NCBI GenBank assembly: GCA_029783825.1
Contig: JAREIK010002645.1
Location: forward strand, 682,001-746,000
Origin: Sapria himalayana
Taxonomy: Eukaryota; Streptophyta; Magnoliopsida; Malpighiales; Rafflesiaceae
DNA length: 64,000 nucleotides
Direction: 5' to 3'
In this document: piece after piece, positions 37,301 to 44,439 of the stretch
Position numbering within the stretch: the stretch's first letter is position 1
Layout of the letters: each line of letters begins with the position of its first letter
Translations under genes and position numbers: made by a program
Notes under the pieces: model-generated
What the model was told of the DNA's origin: nothing
The model's input: the letters and a program-made list of their open reading frames with translations, nothing else
Databases searched by the model: none

Positions 37301-40300
37301 AAAAGATTATGATTCTTCCTCTCCGTAACACCATTATGAGAGGGAGAATCAACACATGAGGTTTGCTGAAGGATGCCTCGCTCATGCATGAATTTTTAAA
37401 AAAGCTCAGACAAATACTCTTTAGCATTATCACTACGTAATATTTGAACATAAATATGAAAATAAGTTTGAATTTCAGCATAGAAGGCACATAAATGAGA
37501 AAATATTTCTGACCGAGATTTTATTAAGTATAACCATGTAACTCTTGAAAAATCATCCACAAAAGTAACAAATTAACAGAACCCAGTGAATGACAGGACA
37601 GGACACGGGCCCCAAACATTGGAGTGGACTAATTTAAAAGGAACACTAGCTCATTTATTAACTCGAGGACTTGAACTAAGGCGATGATGTTTCGCCAGTT
37701 GACATGACTCACAAGGTAAGATAGACAATGACAAGAACTAGGAATATAACCTTTTTAATAAAGTAAGAGAATGATGACCTAAACGGCAATGCAACTCAAA
37801 AAGACTCGATGCTGCAAGACAAGTGGCTGCGCTGGATGAAGACTAATCAAGTATATAGAGACTGCCAGACACACGTCCCCTACTAATAGTCCGCTTCGTC
37901 ACCGAGTCCTGAAAAAGACAATAGCCAAGAAAAAATGAGATCTGAGCAATTATGATCATGAGCAAGTTTGCTGACAGAGAGTAAATTAAACAACAGATTA
38001 GGCACATGCAAAACTAATGATAAAGAAAGACATGAGATAAGCGACATAGTGCCTGACCCAATGGCACGGGATTTGGACTTATCCGCCAAGGTGATGATGG
38101 ACTTGGACAAGGTGGGTTGCACGGAAGAAAATAAACTAGGGATACTTGTCATGTGATTAGAGGTGTCTGAGTCAATGACCCTATTCATTGGTGCAGGATA
38201 CAACACAAGCGACTGAGTTACCTGTCTGGGAAAGGTTGGACATGGCAATCGGAGATGACTATGTGGACTTCAGAAAAACTTGGTACTTCTGGAACTGAAC
38301 AATATCATCGGTAGAGAACTATGTAACTAGAATAATTGGGATAGCAGTGTTAGTTGCGGGAGCAAGAATGACAAAAGAACCTCGCTGATTTTTGTTCTTT
38401 AATTTCTAACATTCCTGAATTACATAACCTGGCTTCTTACAGTAATGACAAATAATCTTGGAAAAGCTCCCCTTTGATGCACCTGGAGGCTAGGCATACT
38501 GCTGTTTTGATGCATGTCCACCTTGACTAAGAAGTGCGGGAGTGAGTGAGGCCGATGACTAAAGTCCTGCAGAATGAGAGGTACCTGCCCGTTTAACTCT
38601 GCTATATACATCTTCTAATGAAGTGATGGTGAGACTAGCAAGAATCAGTGCTCGAGCAGAATCATAAGCAGGTGGTGGCATAGCCAATAACCCCATAACA
38701 GCCATCTGTTCACGTTGTTGCTGTTTGATTACAATATCGATACTAAAAGGCAGTACCATATTCAATTCCACATAGGTCTTTTTATAGTCTATGTATGCTT
38801 GTAAAAGAGACTTGTCATGCATCTCAGCCCAATAAAATACTTTATAAATATCAAATACTCGGGTGATATTTCCCTTACCAGATTATAGGAATGCAAGATG
38901 ATCCATCAACTGTTTGACCATCGTACAGTGAATAACGATTTCGATCACGTCACTTTCAATTGAATTTCTGACCTGAATGAAAAAACGAGCATCATCCCGT
39001 AACCAGATGTGGCTGGAATCATCTGTGGGTGAGTCAGAGGTAATATGGTGCTCCATCTCCATACTTCGGAAATAGATTCGAACTGTATTACTCCAGTTGA
39101 TGTAGTTCCAACCACCTAGTTTATGTTTCGTAATCTTTTGAAGAACAAGAATCCCGGCCAGAGTGGTGAGAGGCATCTTGGAAACATATTCAGTCATGAT
39201 TAAGCGTCTAAAAATAGGTTAGATGCAAGATTGATGAAATCAAGCAATTATCAAATAAATAGCCAACAAAAAACACCTTGGCCGAAATTGACGAATGGCT
39301 AGAAATCCAAGTTTTAGTGCTTGGATCAAGGAAAATGGATATATACCAGATATAGGATATAATAAACTACGCAAAACACCTCAAAAATCCAAAGTTGACA
39401 AAACATCGATGGTTGAGATAAATGGGTTGAATTGAAGAAATACTAAAATATCAAGCTAGGATTGTTGGATCGAAGATTGGATGGTAAATTGGAATCCTAG
39501 GACAGAGACAATTCAGGTGGTGGTCGGCTGGAGGTGCTGCAACCATCGACACGCCGTCATGCGCCGGGAAGGTGACCAGCGCGTGCAGATCTGGTACCAC
39601 CTTCAGGCGGCGCGTGGGGGCGCGTGGTGGCACGTTGTGGCGCATGGGAGCACGTGGGGGCACGTTGTGGCGCATGGGAGCGCATGGGGGCACGTGTGGA
39701 AGGTTTCCGATGACGGACTTGGACAACGATGGTTGTCGGCGAGGTGCGCTCCTGTTGGTGGAGTTGGTGGCCGGAAATTTCACCAAAGTAGTCACCGGAG
39801 AGAGACAGTAGGTGCGGCACACTGTAAAAAAAATCCCTCCAAAAAAAATGCTCTATATTAAGCTATTATTACCCTGATGCTATGATAACATGTGAAGAAA
39901 TATAAGAAAATAAATTGGTGAAAAATAAATTGATAATTTTACAACCTATAGAGACACCTATATATGTACAAAAGAATGAAATAAACCAGAGGATATTCTA
40001 AGAATATCCTAAGGAATAAACCAGAGTATATTATAAGAATATCCTATGATTCTTAACAATCCTACCATAACATACTGAAATATTTTAGATTACATATTTT
40101 TTGAGATTGTTTGCTAGACATTTGATAAAAATTGTGAAATAAAGATCACTTTCTTACTAAATTGTTTTTAATAAAATCAAAAAACAAAAACCAATAATCA
40201 AAATTATGTAGAACTTTTCTTGTCGATGAACTAGTAGTGTACTAGTGTTCCCCTAAAAGAATAAATCAAGTTATGTTAAAAAGAAATAAACAGAAGATGT

Positions 40301-40830
40301 AATACCTTTGTAGCACCCAAGACTCTCCATGGATTTTACTTTCAGAAAGGCTGCTTCGAGTAATAGACTTGCTGAGTGGATGGACATTATGCTTGAAGAT
40401 GCAGCATCACATTTTGGGCGCGGCTTCGCATTTTGCCGAATTCTCTCCTCAATGGCAGCGACGAGTTTAGGAGTTAAACCTGTAATATCAATACCCTGGA
40501 ATACATGAAGGGCGGCATCATAATTCCCTTTCTGGTATTCTAGCCTCCCTAATAATGCTCTGGCTTCCTGAAACAAAATTTTACATGAATATCCTCGTGC
40601 CCAGACTAACAAGCTGATTTAAAAACTTAGCCTACGTCATAGTTCAACGAAAGAGCTTCTTTAAGCGTGGATTCAGCTTCATCCACATGAATATCGTCTA
40701 CATTAGACCGCCACTCTCCGATGTTCCTCGACGAAAAGCCACTCATGCAAAAGTCTCTGGTGGCTAACGAATCGGGAGGGTGAGATGCCTCTTCCAATGT
40801 GAACAGCTCGCCTGAGCAAGCGCACAACAT
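17922..40830 (-). CDS. NPGR1: NPGR1-type TPR protein (No Pollen Germination Related 1), five exons
   Basis: Coding exons on - are 40830-40636, 40567-40306, 25270-24045, 23873-23726 and 18229-17922. They join in frame to 713 codons including the stop (712 aa), close to the roughly 700-residue family. NPG1/NPGR proteins are plant-specific TPR proteins that bind calmodulin. NPG1 is needed for pollen germination, and family members are reported with phosphatidylinositol 4-kinase complexes. The N-terminus MLCACSGELF and SLATRDFCMSG are typical of NPGR1 rather than NPG1. TPR-like helices run through SLNYDEARALLGRLEYQKGN, the long exon 3 (HLTFALSITGQFELLAERLE, LPGVYSRVERWYLLALCY) and the C-terminal repeats ALKLEPTNHTAWYNLGLISK. 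All junctions are GT-AG. Introns are 68, 15035, 171 and 5496 bp, and the large ones are filled with transposons. No premature stop seen. The NPGR1 versus NPGR2 choice is by eye. Confidence 0.88.
18230..18780. repeat. GC-richer degenerate repeat in NPGR1 intron 4
   Basis: Less AT-rich than its surroundings, with recurring AGCCTGG, GCTAGCTTGG, CATGCTGGGC and GGCCCAG phrases like those inside the hAT MITEs. It is probably one or more older, broken copies of that family. No ends or target duplications could be fixed. Confidence 0.4.
18773..19260. mobile_element. hAT-type MITE in NPGR1 intron 4
   Basis: The element is 18781-19252 (472 bp). It begins TAGAGGTGTCAAATG and ends as the inverse of TAGAGGTGTCAACCGGGCC. 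It is flanked by 8-bp copies CATGCTGT (18773-18780) and CATGCCGT (19253-19260), seven of eight matching, the target-duplication length of hAT transposases. The interior is GC-rich near both ends (GGCACGG/CCGTGCC phrases) with an AT-rich middle. It has no transposase, so it is non-autonomous. Open frames here (18649-19386) only reflect the high GC content. Confidence 0.8.
19261..20300. other. Intron 4 sequence without recognisable genes
   Basis: AT-rich intron DNA with a T-rich low-complexity tract at about 20109-20178. Some of it may belong to the copia remnant that becomes recognisable further right, but I found no boundary. Confidence 0.4.
20300..21830 (+). mobile_element. Decayed Ty1/copia pol in NPGR1 intron 4
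   Basis: On +, opposite to NPGR1, the translation shows a worn copia RT catalytic block TIYIDNILIMQDD (YIDN at 21034-21045, in place of YVDD). RPYITYMANLVNHFLYY follows at about 21275-21325 (family pattern RPDI.YAVN.VSQF). Near 21700-21780 is the pol C-terminus LADIFTKNLTMSQL then LVVLELYSPI, followed by TTGAGGT, a likely polypurine tract remnant. Frameshifts and stops abound. LTRs were not located. Upstream parts from about 20300 are assigned by position only. Confidence 0.65.
22095..22394 (+). other. Unrecognised open frame, probably non-coding
   Basis: An open stretch of 99 codons within NPGR1 intron 4. It contains a repeated phrase (ATATACAAAACCAACAAGATT and CATTTATAAAACCAACAAGA) and no motif I recognise. 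It sits just beyond the copia remnant and may be part of its LTR. I would not call it a gene. Confidence 0.25.
22776..22973 (+). repeat. CGATATATCC repeat, left copy (inverted partner at 25669)
   Basis: Built from CGATATATCC/CCGATATATC phrases, including ATTCTAAGTATCGATATAT and GTAAAATCTAAGTATCGATA. The inverse complement of 25669-25845 matches it over nearly its whole length, with a few indels. The pair therefore flanks NPGR1 exons 3 and 4 in opposite orientations. It is probably a short dispersed repeat inserted twice. No coding potential. Confidence 0.7.
23067..23542. mobile_element. Foldback MITE with long terminal inverted repeats
   Basis: Left end TTGTATAGTATTTTGACAGA and right end, read inward, TTGTATAGTGTTTTGACGGA. 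The similarity continues inward through ATTAGGGTTCTRGAGATGTTT, a purine-rich GGGAGAAGAG tract and a CTATTTTTATTYAATTT stretch, for perhaps 190 bp per arm. The arms leave a short loop, as in foldback or Mutator-like MITEs. I could not find a clean target duplication. It lies in NPGR1 intron 4, 183 bp beyond exon 4. Confidence 0.68.
23726..23873 (-). CDS. NPGR1: NPGR1 exon 4
   Basis: 148 nt, acceptor TCTGCAG|GAAATT, donor CACAG|GTAAAG, phase 0 in and phase 1 out. Encodes EIGRRNMELAVWQDLAAVYV, then KLSLWEDAEVCIEKANSM, a TPR unit. It is separated from exon 3 by a normal 171-bp intron. Confidence 0.9.
24045..25270 (-). CDS. NPGR1: NPGR1 exon 3 (main TPR body)
   Basis: 1226 nt, acceptor CATTAG|AGGCTG (completing GAG), donor CCGAA|GTATGT, phase 0. 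Encodes most of the TPR solenoid from EAAEQCGAILGIFE to the PLSE junction. Conserved family blocks include NMEEAILLLLILLNKM, DHLTFALSITGQFE and AYRYLGLCYGNAAK. The 166-codon frame on + over this exon (23934-24434) is a shadow. Confidence 0.93.
25271..25668. other. 3' end of NPGR1 intron 2
   Basis: Intron sequence next to exon 3, AT-rich, with an A-rich stretch at 25355-25415 and a duplicated short phrase (GATGAGAGCGCCCAA and GATGAGAGCACCCAA near 25450-25480). No gene or transposon recognised. Confidence 0.4.
25669..25845 (-). repeat. CGATATATCC repeat, right copy (inverted partner at 22776)
   Basis: Reads GATATATCGATACTTAGATT, GGATATATCGATACTTAGAA and similar. It is the inverse complement of 22776-22973, with a shortened central part. 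It lies 398 bp upstream of NPGR1 exon 3 (in the gene's direction), inside the large intron. Confidence 0.7.
25846..28412. other. NPGR1 intron 2, AT-rich block with a direct repeat
   Basis: No gene seen. Two direct copies of a sequence around 26400-26660 and 26960-27220 share phrases such as TCATTCGATCTGMTTTACTT, AACCTAATAGACT and CATTCAAGAT at about 556 bp spacing. They could be LTR-like ends of a small degenerate element. A seven-C run occurs at about 26840. The 137-codon frame at 25771-26184 (-) runs through the CGATATATCC repeat and is not a gene. Confidence 0.4.
28413..28881. mobile_element. hAT-type MITE in NPGR1 intron 2
   Basis: The element is 28421-28873 (453 bp). Left end TAGAGATGTCAAATAGG; right end inverse of TAGAGGTGTCAAATTGG. 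Flanking 8-mers TTTGGTTG (28413-28420) and CTTAGTTG (28874-28881) match at six of eight positions, an eroded hAT target duplication. The interior is GC-richer with GGCACGG/CATGCCGG phrases. Overlapping frames on both strands (28410-28602) are artefacts of the composition. Confidence 0.72.
28882..29650. other. Intron 2 spacer with a GC-richer relic
   Basis: AT-rich, apart from 29440-29640, where GCTACAACCTGCTATG, CCATAACGAGCCTACC and CATGCCGACACAGCACG phrases recall the inside of the hAT MITEs. Probably a broken copy; no ends found. Confidence 0.35.
31000..32026 (+). repeat. Tandem duplication of about 500 bp inside the copia remnant
   Basis: Copy A (about 31000-31530) and copy B (about 31531-32026) share long diverged stretches. 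Examples are ATGAGATCTACAACAAAATT and ATGAGAACTACAACAAGATT, and TACTTGAAAAGATTRAATAT. Spacing falls from about 526 bp at the start to about 494 bp at the end, largely because copy A has gained an AT microsatellite (31332-31376). Confidence 0.65.
31332..31376. repeat. AT dinucleotide microsatellite
   Basis: About 22 uninterrupted AT units. The corresponding site in the downstream duplicate (near 31860) has only ACTATTATATACATTC, so the run expanded after the duplication. Confidence 0.9.
32200..33240. repeat. Direct repeats flanking a GC-richer insert
   Basis: Sequences at about 32215-32430 and 33015-33235 match each other, with phrases such as TTACATAAATGATAAGTTG and TTACATAAATGATATGTTG, and CATGATGATT. 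Between them, 32500-32960 is less AT-rich and contains a seven-G run (32803-32809) and a TAGACTACCGCCCAAAGCC phrase. The insert has no long frame. Its composition is compatible with an organelle-derived or unrelated transposon insert. Origin not determined. Confidence 0.45.
33241..34288. other. Intron 2 spacer with a possible relic element
   Basis: AT-rich, no gene. The part at 33490-33665 is GC-richer (GGGCCGACCTATCC, CAACTGAGCCACTGAGC, TCGGCTGGGCTAG) and may be another degenerate MITE. No inverted ends or target duplication found. Confidence 0.4.
34294..34472 (-). repeat. 3' LTR of the intronic copia element
   Basis: Matches 39891-40072 along its length (for example TTTTACAACCTATAGAG and AAAAGAATGAAATAAA). 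On the minus strand it starts TATTATTGTAG; the expected TG has become TA. It ends in ...CTTTACA. It is preceded, in the element's direction, by the purine-rich CTTGAGGGGGAG at 34484-34473. Confidence 0.9.
34473..34484 (-). other. Polypurine tract of the intronic copia element
   Basis: CTTGAGGGGGAG on the minus strand directly before the 3' LTR, the classic plant copia plus-strand primer. Eight of its bases (CTTGAGGG) are repeated at 35089-35096 because the hAT MITE inserted there and duplicated its target. Confidence 0.85.
34477..35096. mobile_element. hAT-type MITE nested in the copia polypurine tract
   Basis: The element is 34485-35088 (604 bp), flanked by perfect 8-bp copies CCCTCAAG at 34477-34484 and 35089-35096. 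Ends are TAGAGGTATCAACCGGGCC and, inverted, TAGAGGTGTTAAACGGGCC. Both arms are very GC-rich with GGCACGG/CCGTGCC phrases. The centre is a six-unit tandem array (34684-34910). No transposase. It is the best preserved of the family in this window. The many overlapping frames here (34431-35184) are composition artefacts. Confidence 0.9.
34684..34910. repeat. About 41-bp palindromic tandem array in the hAT MITE
   Basis: The phrase ATTAGGG (once ATTAAGG) starts at 34684, 34724, 34765, 34806, 34846 and 34888, a period of 40-42 bp. Each unit is itself nearly palindromic: AATTAGGG, TTTCGGGCGCGCC, AATCCCTAATT. The unit can fold into a hairpin with a GGGCGCGCCC-type stem. Confidence 0.85.
35275..35496 (-). 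pseudogene. Copia RNase H domain
   Basis: Open on - with LVSWKSKKQSVVSWSNTKSE then YRAMAQ, the classic copia RNase H block, followed by FWGDNQVVIHIASNPMFYE. RNase H degrades the RNA strand during reverse transcription. The frame breaks after this, shortly before the polypurine tract side, and it is disconnected from RT by stops. Confidence 0.85.
35960..36660 (-). pseudogene. Copia reverse transcriptase domain
   Basis: The 222-codon open stretch (36642-35974) holds the RT core in order: NGTWDLVKLP, VAKGYAQIYGIEYVDTFS, LHQLDVKNVFLHGNLQEEVY, MEQPPGFV, VLYGLKQSLRAWF, and the catalytic YVDD box encoded at 36042-36031. The key Asp residues are intact, including the first one in QLDVKNVFLHG. The domain is readable but cut off from integrase and RNase H by stops, so no polyprotein can be made. 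Confidence 0.9.
36800..37810 (-). pseudogene. Copia integrase domain, fragmented
   Basis: Across several frames on - there are recognisable integrase pieces: CESCQLAKHHRLS (zinc-binding end, about 37700), VWGP and FVDDFSR (first catalytic Asp, about 37545-37615), RSDNAKEY (second Asp, about 37420-37440) and HNGVTERKN (catalytic Glu, about 37310-37340). They are followed by the LSKLNPKALKCIFLGYSRVQKGY segment (split here, 37020-37095). Several stops and shifts separate them. Confidence 0.75.
37883..38248 (-). pseudogene. Copia aspartic protease domain with altered active site
   Basis: Open for 121 codons. VIDSDTSNHMTS lies where copia proteases have D-S/T-G-A: the Asp and Ser remain, but the Gly is now Asp. 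SLVLHVPNLLFNLLSVSKLA downstream is the conserved C-terminal block. In the family this enzyme cuts the Gag-Pol polyprotein; with the changed DSG motif activity is unlikely. Confidence 0.8.
38340..39197 (-). pseudogene. Copia gag (UBN2-like) with damaged zinc knuckle
   Basis: From the ATG at 39197: LGGWNYINWSNTVRIYFRSM and IEIVIHCTMVKQLMDHLAFL, then a stop near 38883. It continues in the same frame with MHDKSLLQAYIDYKKTYVEL and QMAVMGLLAMPP to about 38560. The zinc knuckle follows at about 38445-38405 as CHYCKKPGYVIQEC, with the His of CCHC replaced by Tyr. Capsid function of the family; here it is broken by at least two stops. Confidence 0.8.
39451..39861 (-). other. Copia leader with GC-rich 30-bp minisatellite
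   Basis: Between primer site and gag. A GC-rich island contains three 30-bp units at 39610-39639, 39640-39669 and 39670-39699 (unit like GCGCATGGGAGCACGTGGGG plus GCACGTTGTG). The array stays open in several frames on both strands, for example a repeating APMRHNVPPR peptide on -. That openness is expected of a GC-rich 30-mer, so I do not call a protein. Confidence 0.55.
39872..39890 (-). other. Primer binding site of the intronic copia element
   Basis: TGTTATCATAGCATCAGGG on -, immediately inside the 5' LTR. It resembles the initiator-methionine tRNA complement TGGTATCAGAGC used by plant copia elements, with two substitutions. Confidence 0.8.
39891..40072 (-). repeat. 5' LTR of the intronic copia element
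   Basis: 182 bp, TGTTATGG...CTTCACA on -, with proper TG/CA ends. Paired with 34294-34472. It lies 234 bp downstream of the NPGR1 exon 2 donor (in gene direction), so its promoter and polyadenylation signals sit inside the host transcript. Confidence 0.9.
40306..40567 (-). CDS. NPGR1: NPGR1 exon 2
   Basis: 262 nt, acceptor TTTCAG|GAAGCC, donor CAAAG|GTATTA, ending phase 1 (the G of a GAG codon completed in exon 3). Encodes EARALLGRLEYQKGNYDAAL, a TPR-like unit, then a basic linker (RQNAKPRPKC) and SASLLLEAAFLKVKSMESLG. The next exon lies 15 kb away. Confidence 0.88.
40636..40830 (-). CDS. NPGR1: NPGR1 exon 1 (start codon)
   Basis: Sixty-five codons, starting at the ATG 40830-40828. The frame stays open upstream to about 40905 but begins there with GTG, and the family starts MLCACSG, so 40830 is chosen. 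The donor is TATGAC|GTAGGC, phase 0. It ends SLNYD, continuing EARALLG in exon 2 after a 68-bp intron. A weak TATA-like AATATATCTT lies on the minus strand at about 41062-41053. Confidence 0.88.
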
Positions 40831-42699
40831 CTTGATGCAGAGAATGAAAAATATGTCAAACAACGGAATGCTCTTCTTAAAGGTCGAGTTAAAGAGCTTT
40901 TTCACAGTAGGGGAATCAGTTTATCAACCCGAGAATGAATTCGAACGTTAACGAGACAACTTACAATTCAGTTAATGGAACTGGAACACTAGATAGACAG
41001 TTCATTGGATGGTTTACTAGGACACGCTAAGTTTAAGGAGCGGGATCATTTACAAGATATATTTGAAAAAAAAATTATAAAAATTTTAAAAATTAAAAAA
41101 AATTAAAAATTTTAAATATATAAAAATTAAAAAAATTAAAAATTTTAAAAATATAAAAATTAAAAAATATAAAAATTAAAAATATAAAATTAAAAAATAA
41201 AAAATTAAAAATATAAAAAAAAGTAAAAATTAAAAAATTAAAAAAATTACATCAAAACACAAAATAATTATGTTTTGTAGCACTAAAAATCATAAAGTCA
41301 ATTTTGTTGTAGTATAATATTTCCGCAATTAAAAAAGTAATAACAAAATTATCTAAAAAATTTAACACCCAACACACATATGAAATTTGAACCCACATAT
41401 TTCACTTTATAAAACTCAATTACCATCTAACTACTTAAAACAACTCAAATATATTCTGAATATATATATATATATATATTATTTATTTATATATTATTTT
41501 TATATGTTCTCACAAGAAGATAATGAGAACTTGTTTAAAAACTTATCTTAAATGGAATGACAAGGAGCTTTTCTCATAGTTGCCATTCATCATCTTTGAG
41601 ATGAAGAAGATGTTATAGTGAAGTAGCATTGTCTGTGCTATTAATACATAATTAAAATAAAAAAAAAATGACACAAGTCACATCAACTCTTAAATATTTT
41701 TAAGAGCGTGACATTTTGTTTTTATTTCAATTTTAAAATATGATATAAATCAAAATTAATTTAATACAAATTAATTAATTTGTTTTAATAATAAAATGAA
41801 ACAATTTGATTCTCATCAAACTAATTATTTCAATTATATACACACATATACTCTAAAAAAATAAATAAAATCTTTAAAATATTTCTCATTGCACTAGATA
41901 ATGATACGAAATGACTATGGCCTAAATAAGATATTATGCTCCCATTGAAAATTACAATTCACCATAATAGACATTTATTATAATTCATGTCTTTATAATT
42001 ATAAGTATACTCATTTACTTATTCAAAATAATTTGTGACTTTTGTATGTAATACTTATAAAATTATTATTGTTAATATTATAGATACTCGTTGATTGAAT
42101 TAGATTATAATAATATAATGTAATTAATCTCTAATTATTTCCTCGAAACTTTCTACATTACTTATTTAAAATATTGGATCAAAATCCATTTGTAGGATTT
42201 GATAATATCAAACTTTATAAGTTTCATTAATGGGGCATCTTCAATCTTTCTAATATGATATGAATTCCATTAGTAATCATCATGCACTTGAAGTATTAGC
42301 AAGAATAAAAGTAATATTATTTATAATAATAATGATGTATTTTATTTTACATGTTAATATAAAATAATTATACTATGGTAGTCTCATGCAATACACGCAA
42401 GTATATTAGTACTAAAAGTTAAAAATTTTTCATTCTCCATAATTAATATAAACCGATTGAAATCTTATACTACAATCTTACTAATAGATTGTTCAGTTCT
42501 ATCTAGATTATGAATAATAAACTTATATTTTATAAGAATTGATGATTTGATCTTTAATGCATAAGTTGAACTCTATGCACCAAGTCATCTAATATGCAAA
42601 ATATTTAATACGTGCATTTCTACAAATCCACCTCACTACATATTTATTCATAAAAACAAGAAAATGATACAAACTATTTAAAAGAAGAATAATTAAAAA
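40831..42699. other. NPGR1 upstream region, then low-complexity DNA
   Basis: About 230 bp of more mixed composition upstream of the NPGR1 start is followed at 41061-41253 by an A-rich tract of AAAATTAAAAAT-type units. Then come AT-rich sequence, an AT run at about 41461-41479, and no gene. The tract would sit just outside the NPGR1 promoter. Confidence 0.45.
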
Positions 42700-44150
42700 T
42701 GACTTTTAATATAAAATAGTTCTAATAATCTCTCACTTAGACTTATAGCCATGATGTCATATATTTGACTTTCATTCCTTCCACATATCTATCAAAAGTT
42801 TTAGCTACAGGGCTTTTCATAAAGGATCCGCCAAGTTGTTTGTCGATGCTACTTTCATTACCATCACATCTCCTCTTTTTATAATATCTCTTATTTGGTT
42901 ATATTTATATTGGATATGTTTTACTTTTTGTGGGTTCTTGATTTATTTGAGTTAGCAATTTCTTCACTATTATCACAATATAGTATAATAGGTAGTTGCA
43001 TAAAAAGAATGACCCTTATATATGTCAGAAAGTTTTTGCGTCATAAAATCTCTTTGGCTATCAATGAGACTGTCACATATTTGGCCTCAATGATGAAATC
43101 GGTAATACATGATTGTTTGATACTTTTCCAACTCATGGCTCCACTCCCCAAAATAAACACATAACTTGATGTGAACTTTCTAAAATCTTTATCTAATCAG
43201 AAATCCACGTTTACATACCTAATACGTATAAGATTATATGCTCAATATACTAACATATAATCTCTAGTTCTTTTCAGATACTCAATTATGTATTTTACTA
43301 CTGTTCAATATTATTGTCTTTATTTAGATTGATATTTTTTCACCATACCTATAACAACATAGATATAAAGTCCAGTGCAATATATTACATAGATAAGGCT
43401 TCATATGACAAATGAATAATGAACAACCTTTATTTTTTCTATCTCATTGGGTATTTTGGAATGCTGATCTTTTGATAGAGTGATTTTATATCTAAAAGGA
43501 AAAAAAAATCTTTCGTAGAATATTACATGCTAAAATAAGTTAATATCTGATCAATATAAATAGCTCGAGATAAACTCATTATTATTGACTTGCAATCTCA
43601 CAAAAGCTTAATCATAAGAATATGAACATCTTCTCATAAGTCTTTCATATCTAATTAACCAAACAATTAAACCTCAACTGAAGACAACAAATTCATATCA
43701 TTATCAATGAGTAATATTTCATCAATATACAATACATAGGACACCACAATGCTACCACTATGATTTATATACACAAAATACCCATCTTAACATTGATCAA
43801 AGCCATGTTAACTTAATGACTTGTTCAAAATGAGTATATCATCCAAAAGATTTATCAAATAAATCTATGATATACACTCTATAATATTCATCTATTAAAT
43901 AAATCCATCATATCGATAACAACATGCCTATCATTTACATCCAAAAGATTTGCCACAACATATACATCTACATATTCATGTGATAACTATGCCATCACAT
44001 ATTTGGATTTCTTATTTACGTGAGAAGTATATCATCACATAACTCATATGTTCAATAGCCTAATTTTTTTATTTTGTTATATTAATAAAGTCGCAGAAAT
44101 AGAAGCCCAACAAAAAATTTAAACATAAAAACAATAAAAAACAAAAAATT
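42700..44150 (-). mobile_element. Decayed Ty1/copia pol, RT to RNase H
   Basis: Minus strand. YIDEILLIDN at 43729-43700 is the catalytic RT box, YIDE in place of YVDD. Further along, 43145-43030 gives VFILGSGAMSWKSIKQSC, then EAKYVTVSLIAKE, a clear copia RNase H. The part to about 42750 continues the pol end. Many stops; LTRs not found. The 89-codon frame on + (42895-43164) is its shadow. Confidence 0.7.
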
Positions 44151-44204
44151 ATATTGTTGAGATCTCCTCTAGGCACCACCATGAGCTCTACAATGAATAA
44201 CCAT

Positions 44205-44435
44205 CAACCACCATGAAATACACCATGGATGGCTCGTCACTTCATGTTCTTCAATAGATATGTCCAGCTACTACAAGCTACACCACGAATGGTTCACCAT
44301 TGCATGCTTCTCCATGGTGATGTTCAGCCATCGTGAACTCCCCATGGATGGCTCACCGCCACAAGTTCCTCCATGACTATGTCTAGGCCTCGTGAGCTTT
44401 GCCATGAATATGTCCAGCCTCCACGAGCTCTCTCA
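44205..44435. repeat. 60-bp minisatellite, about 3.5 copies
   Basis: Units at 44221-44280, 44281-44340 and 44341-44398, plus a partial unit to about 44432, share CACCATGGATGGCTCRYCAC, TTCTCCATG.NNATGTCCAGC and a CGTGAGCT-type end. A half unit may precede at 44175-44220. Richer in GC than its surroundings. Not coding. Confidence 0.75.
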
Positions 44436-44439
44436 CAAA

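Larger units (their letters stand above)
34289..40077 (-). mobile_element. Complete Ty1/copia retrotransposon in NPGR1 intron 2
   Basis: The element 34294-40072 is bounded by LTRs at 34294-34472 and 39891-40072 and by identical 5-bp target copies TACTG at 34289-34293 and 40073-40077. On -, the order is 5' LTR, primer site, leader, gag, protease, integrase, RT, RNase H, polypurine tract, 3' LTR, the order diagnostic of Ty1/copia. The LTRs differ at roughly 20 of 180 positions by eye, so it is not a recent insertion. Coding parts carry several stops, so it is inactive. A hAT MITE sits in its polypurine tract; without it the element is about 5.17 kb. It lies in the same orientation as NPGR1. Confidence 0.92.

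Noticed and set aside
39451..39861. A 126-codon Trp/His/Gly-rich frame (+) or 123-codon frame (-)
   Set aside because: Generated by a GC-rich 30-bp repeat with a length divisible by three. No ATG context, domain or conservation evidence.
40831..40905. Hydrophobic 25-residue N-terminal extension of NPGR1, signal-peptide-like
   Set aside because: It opens with GTG. The conserved family start MLCACSG is the first ATG of the frame.
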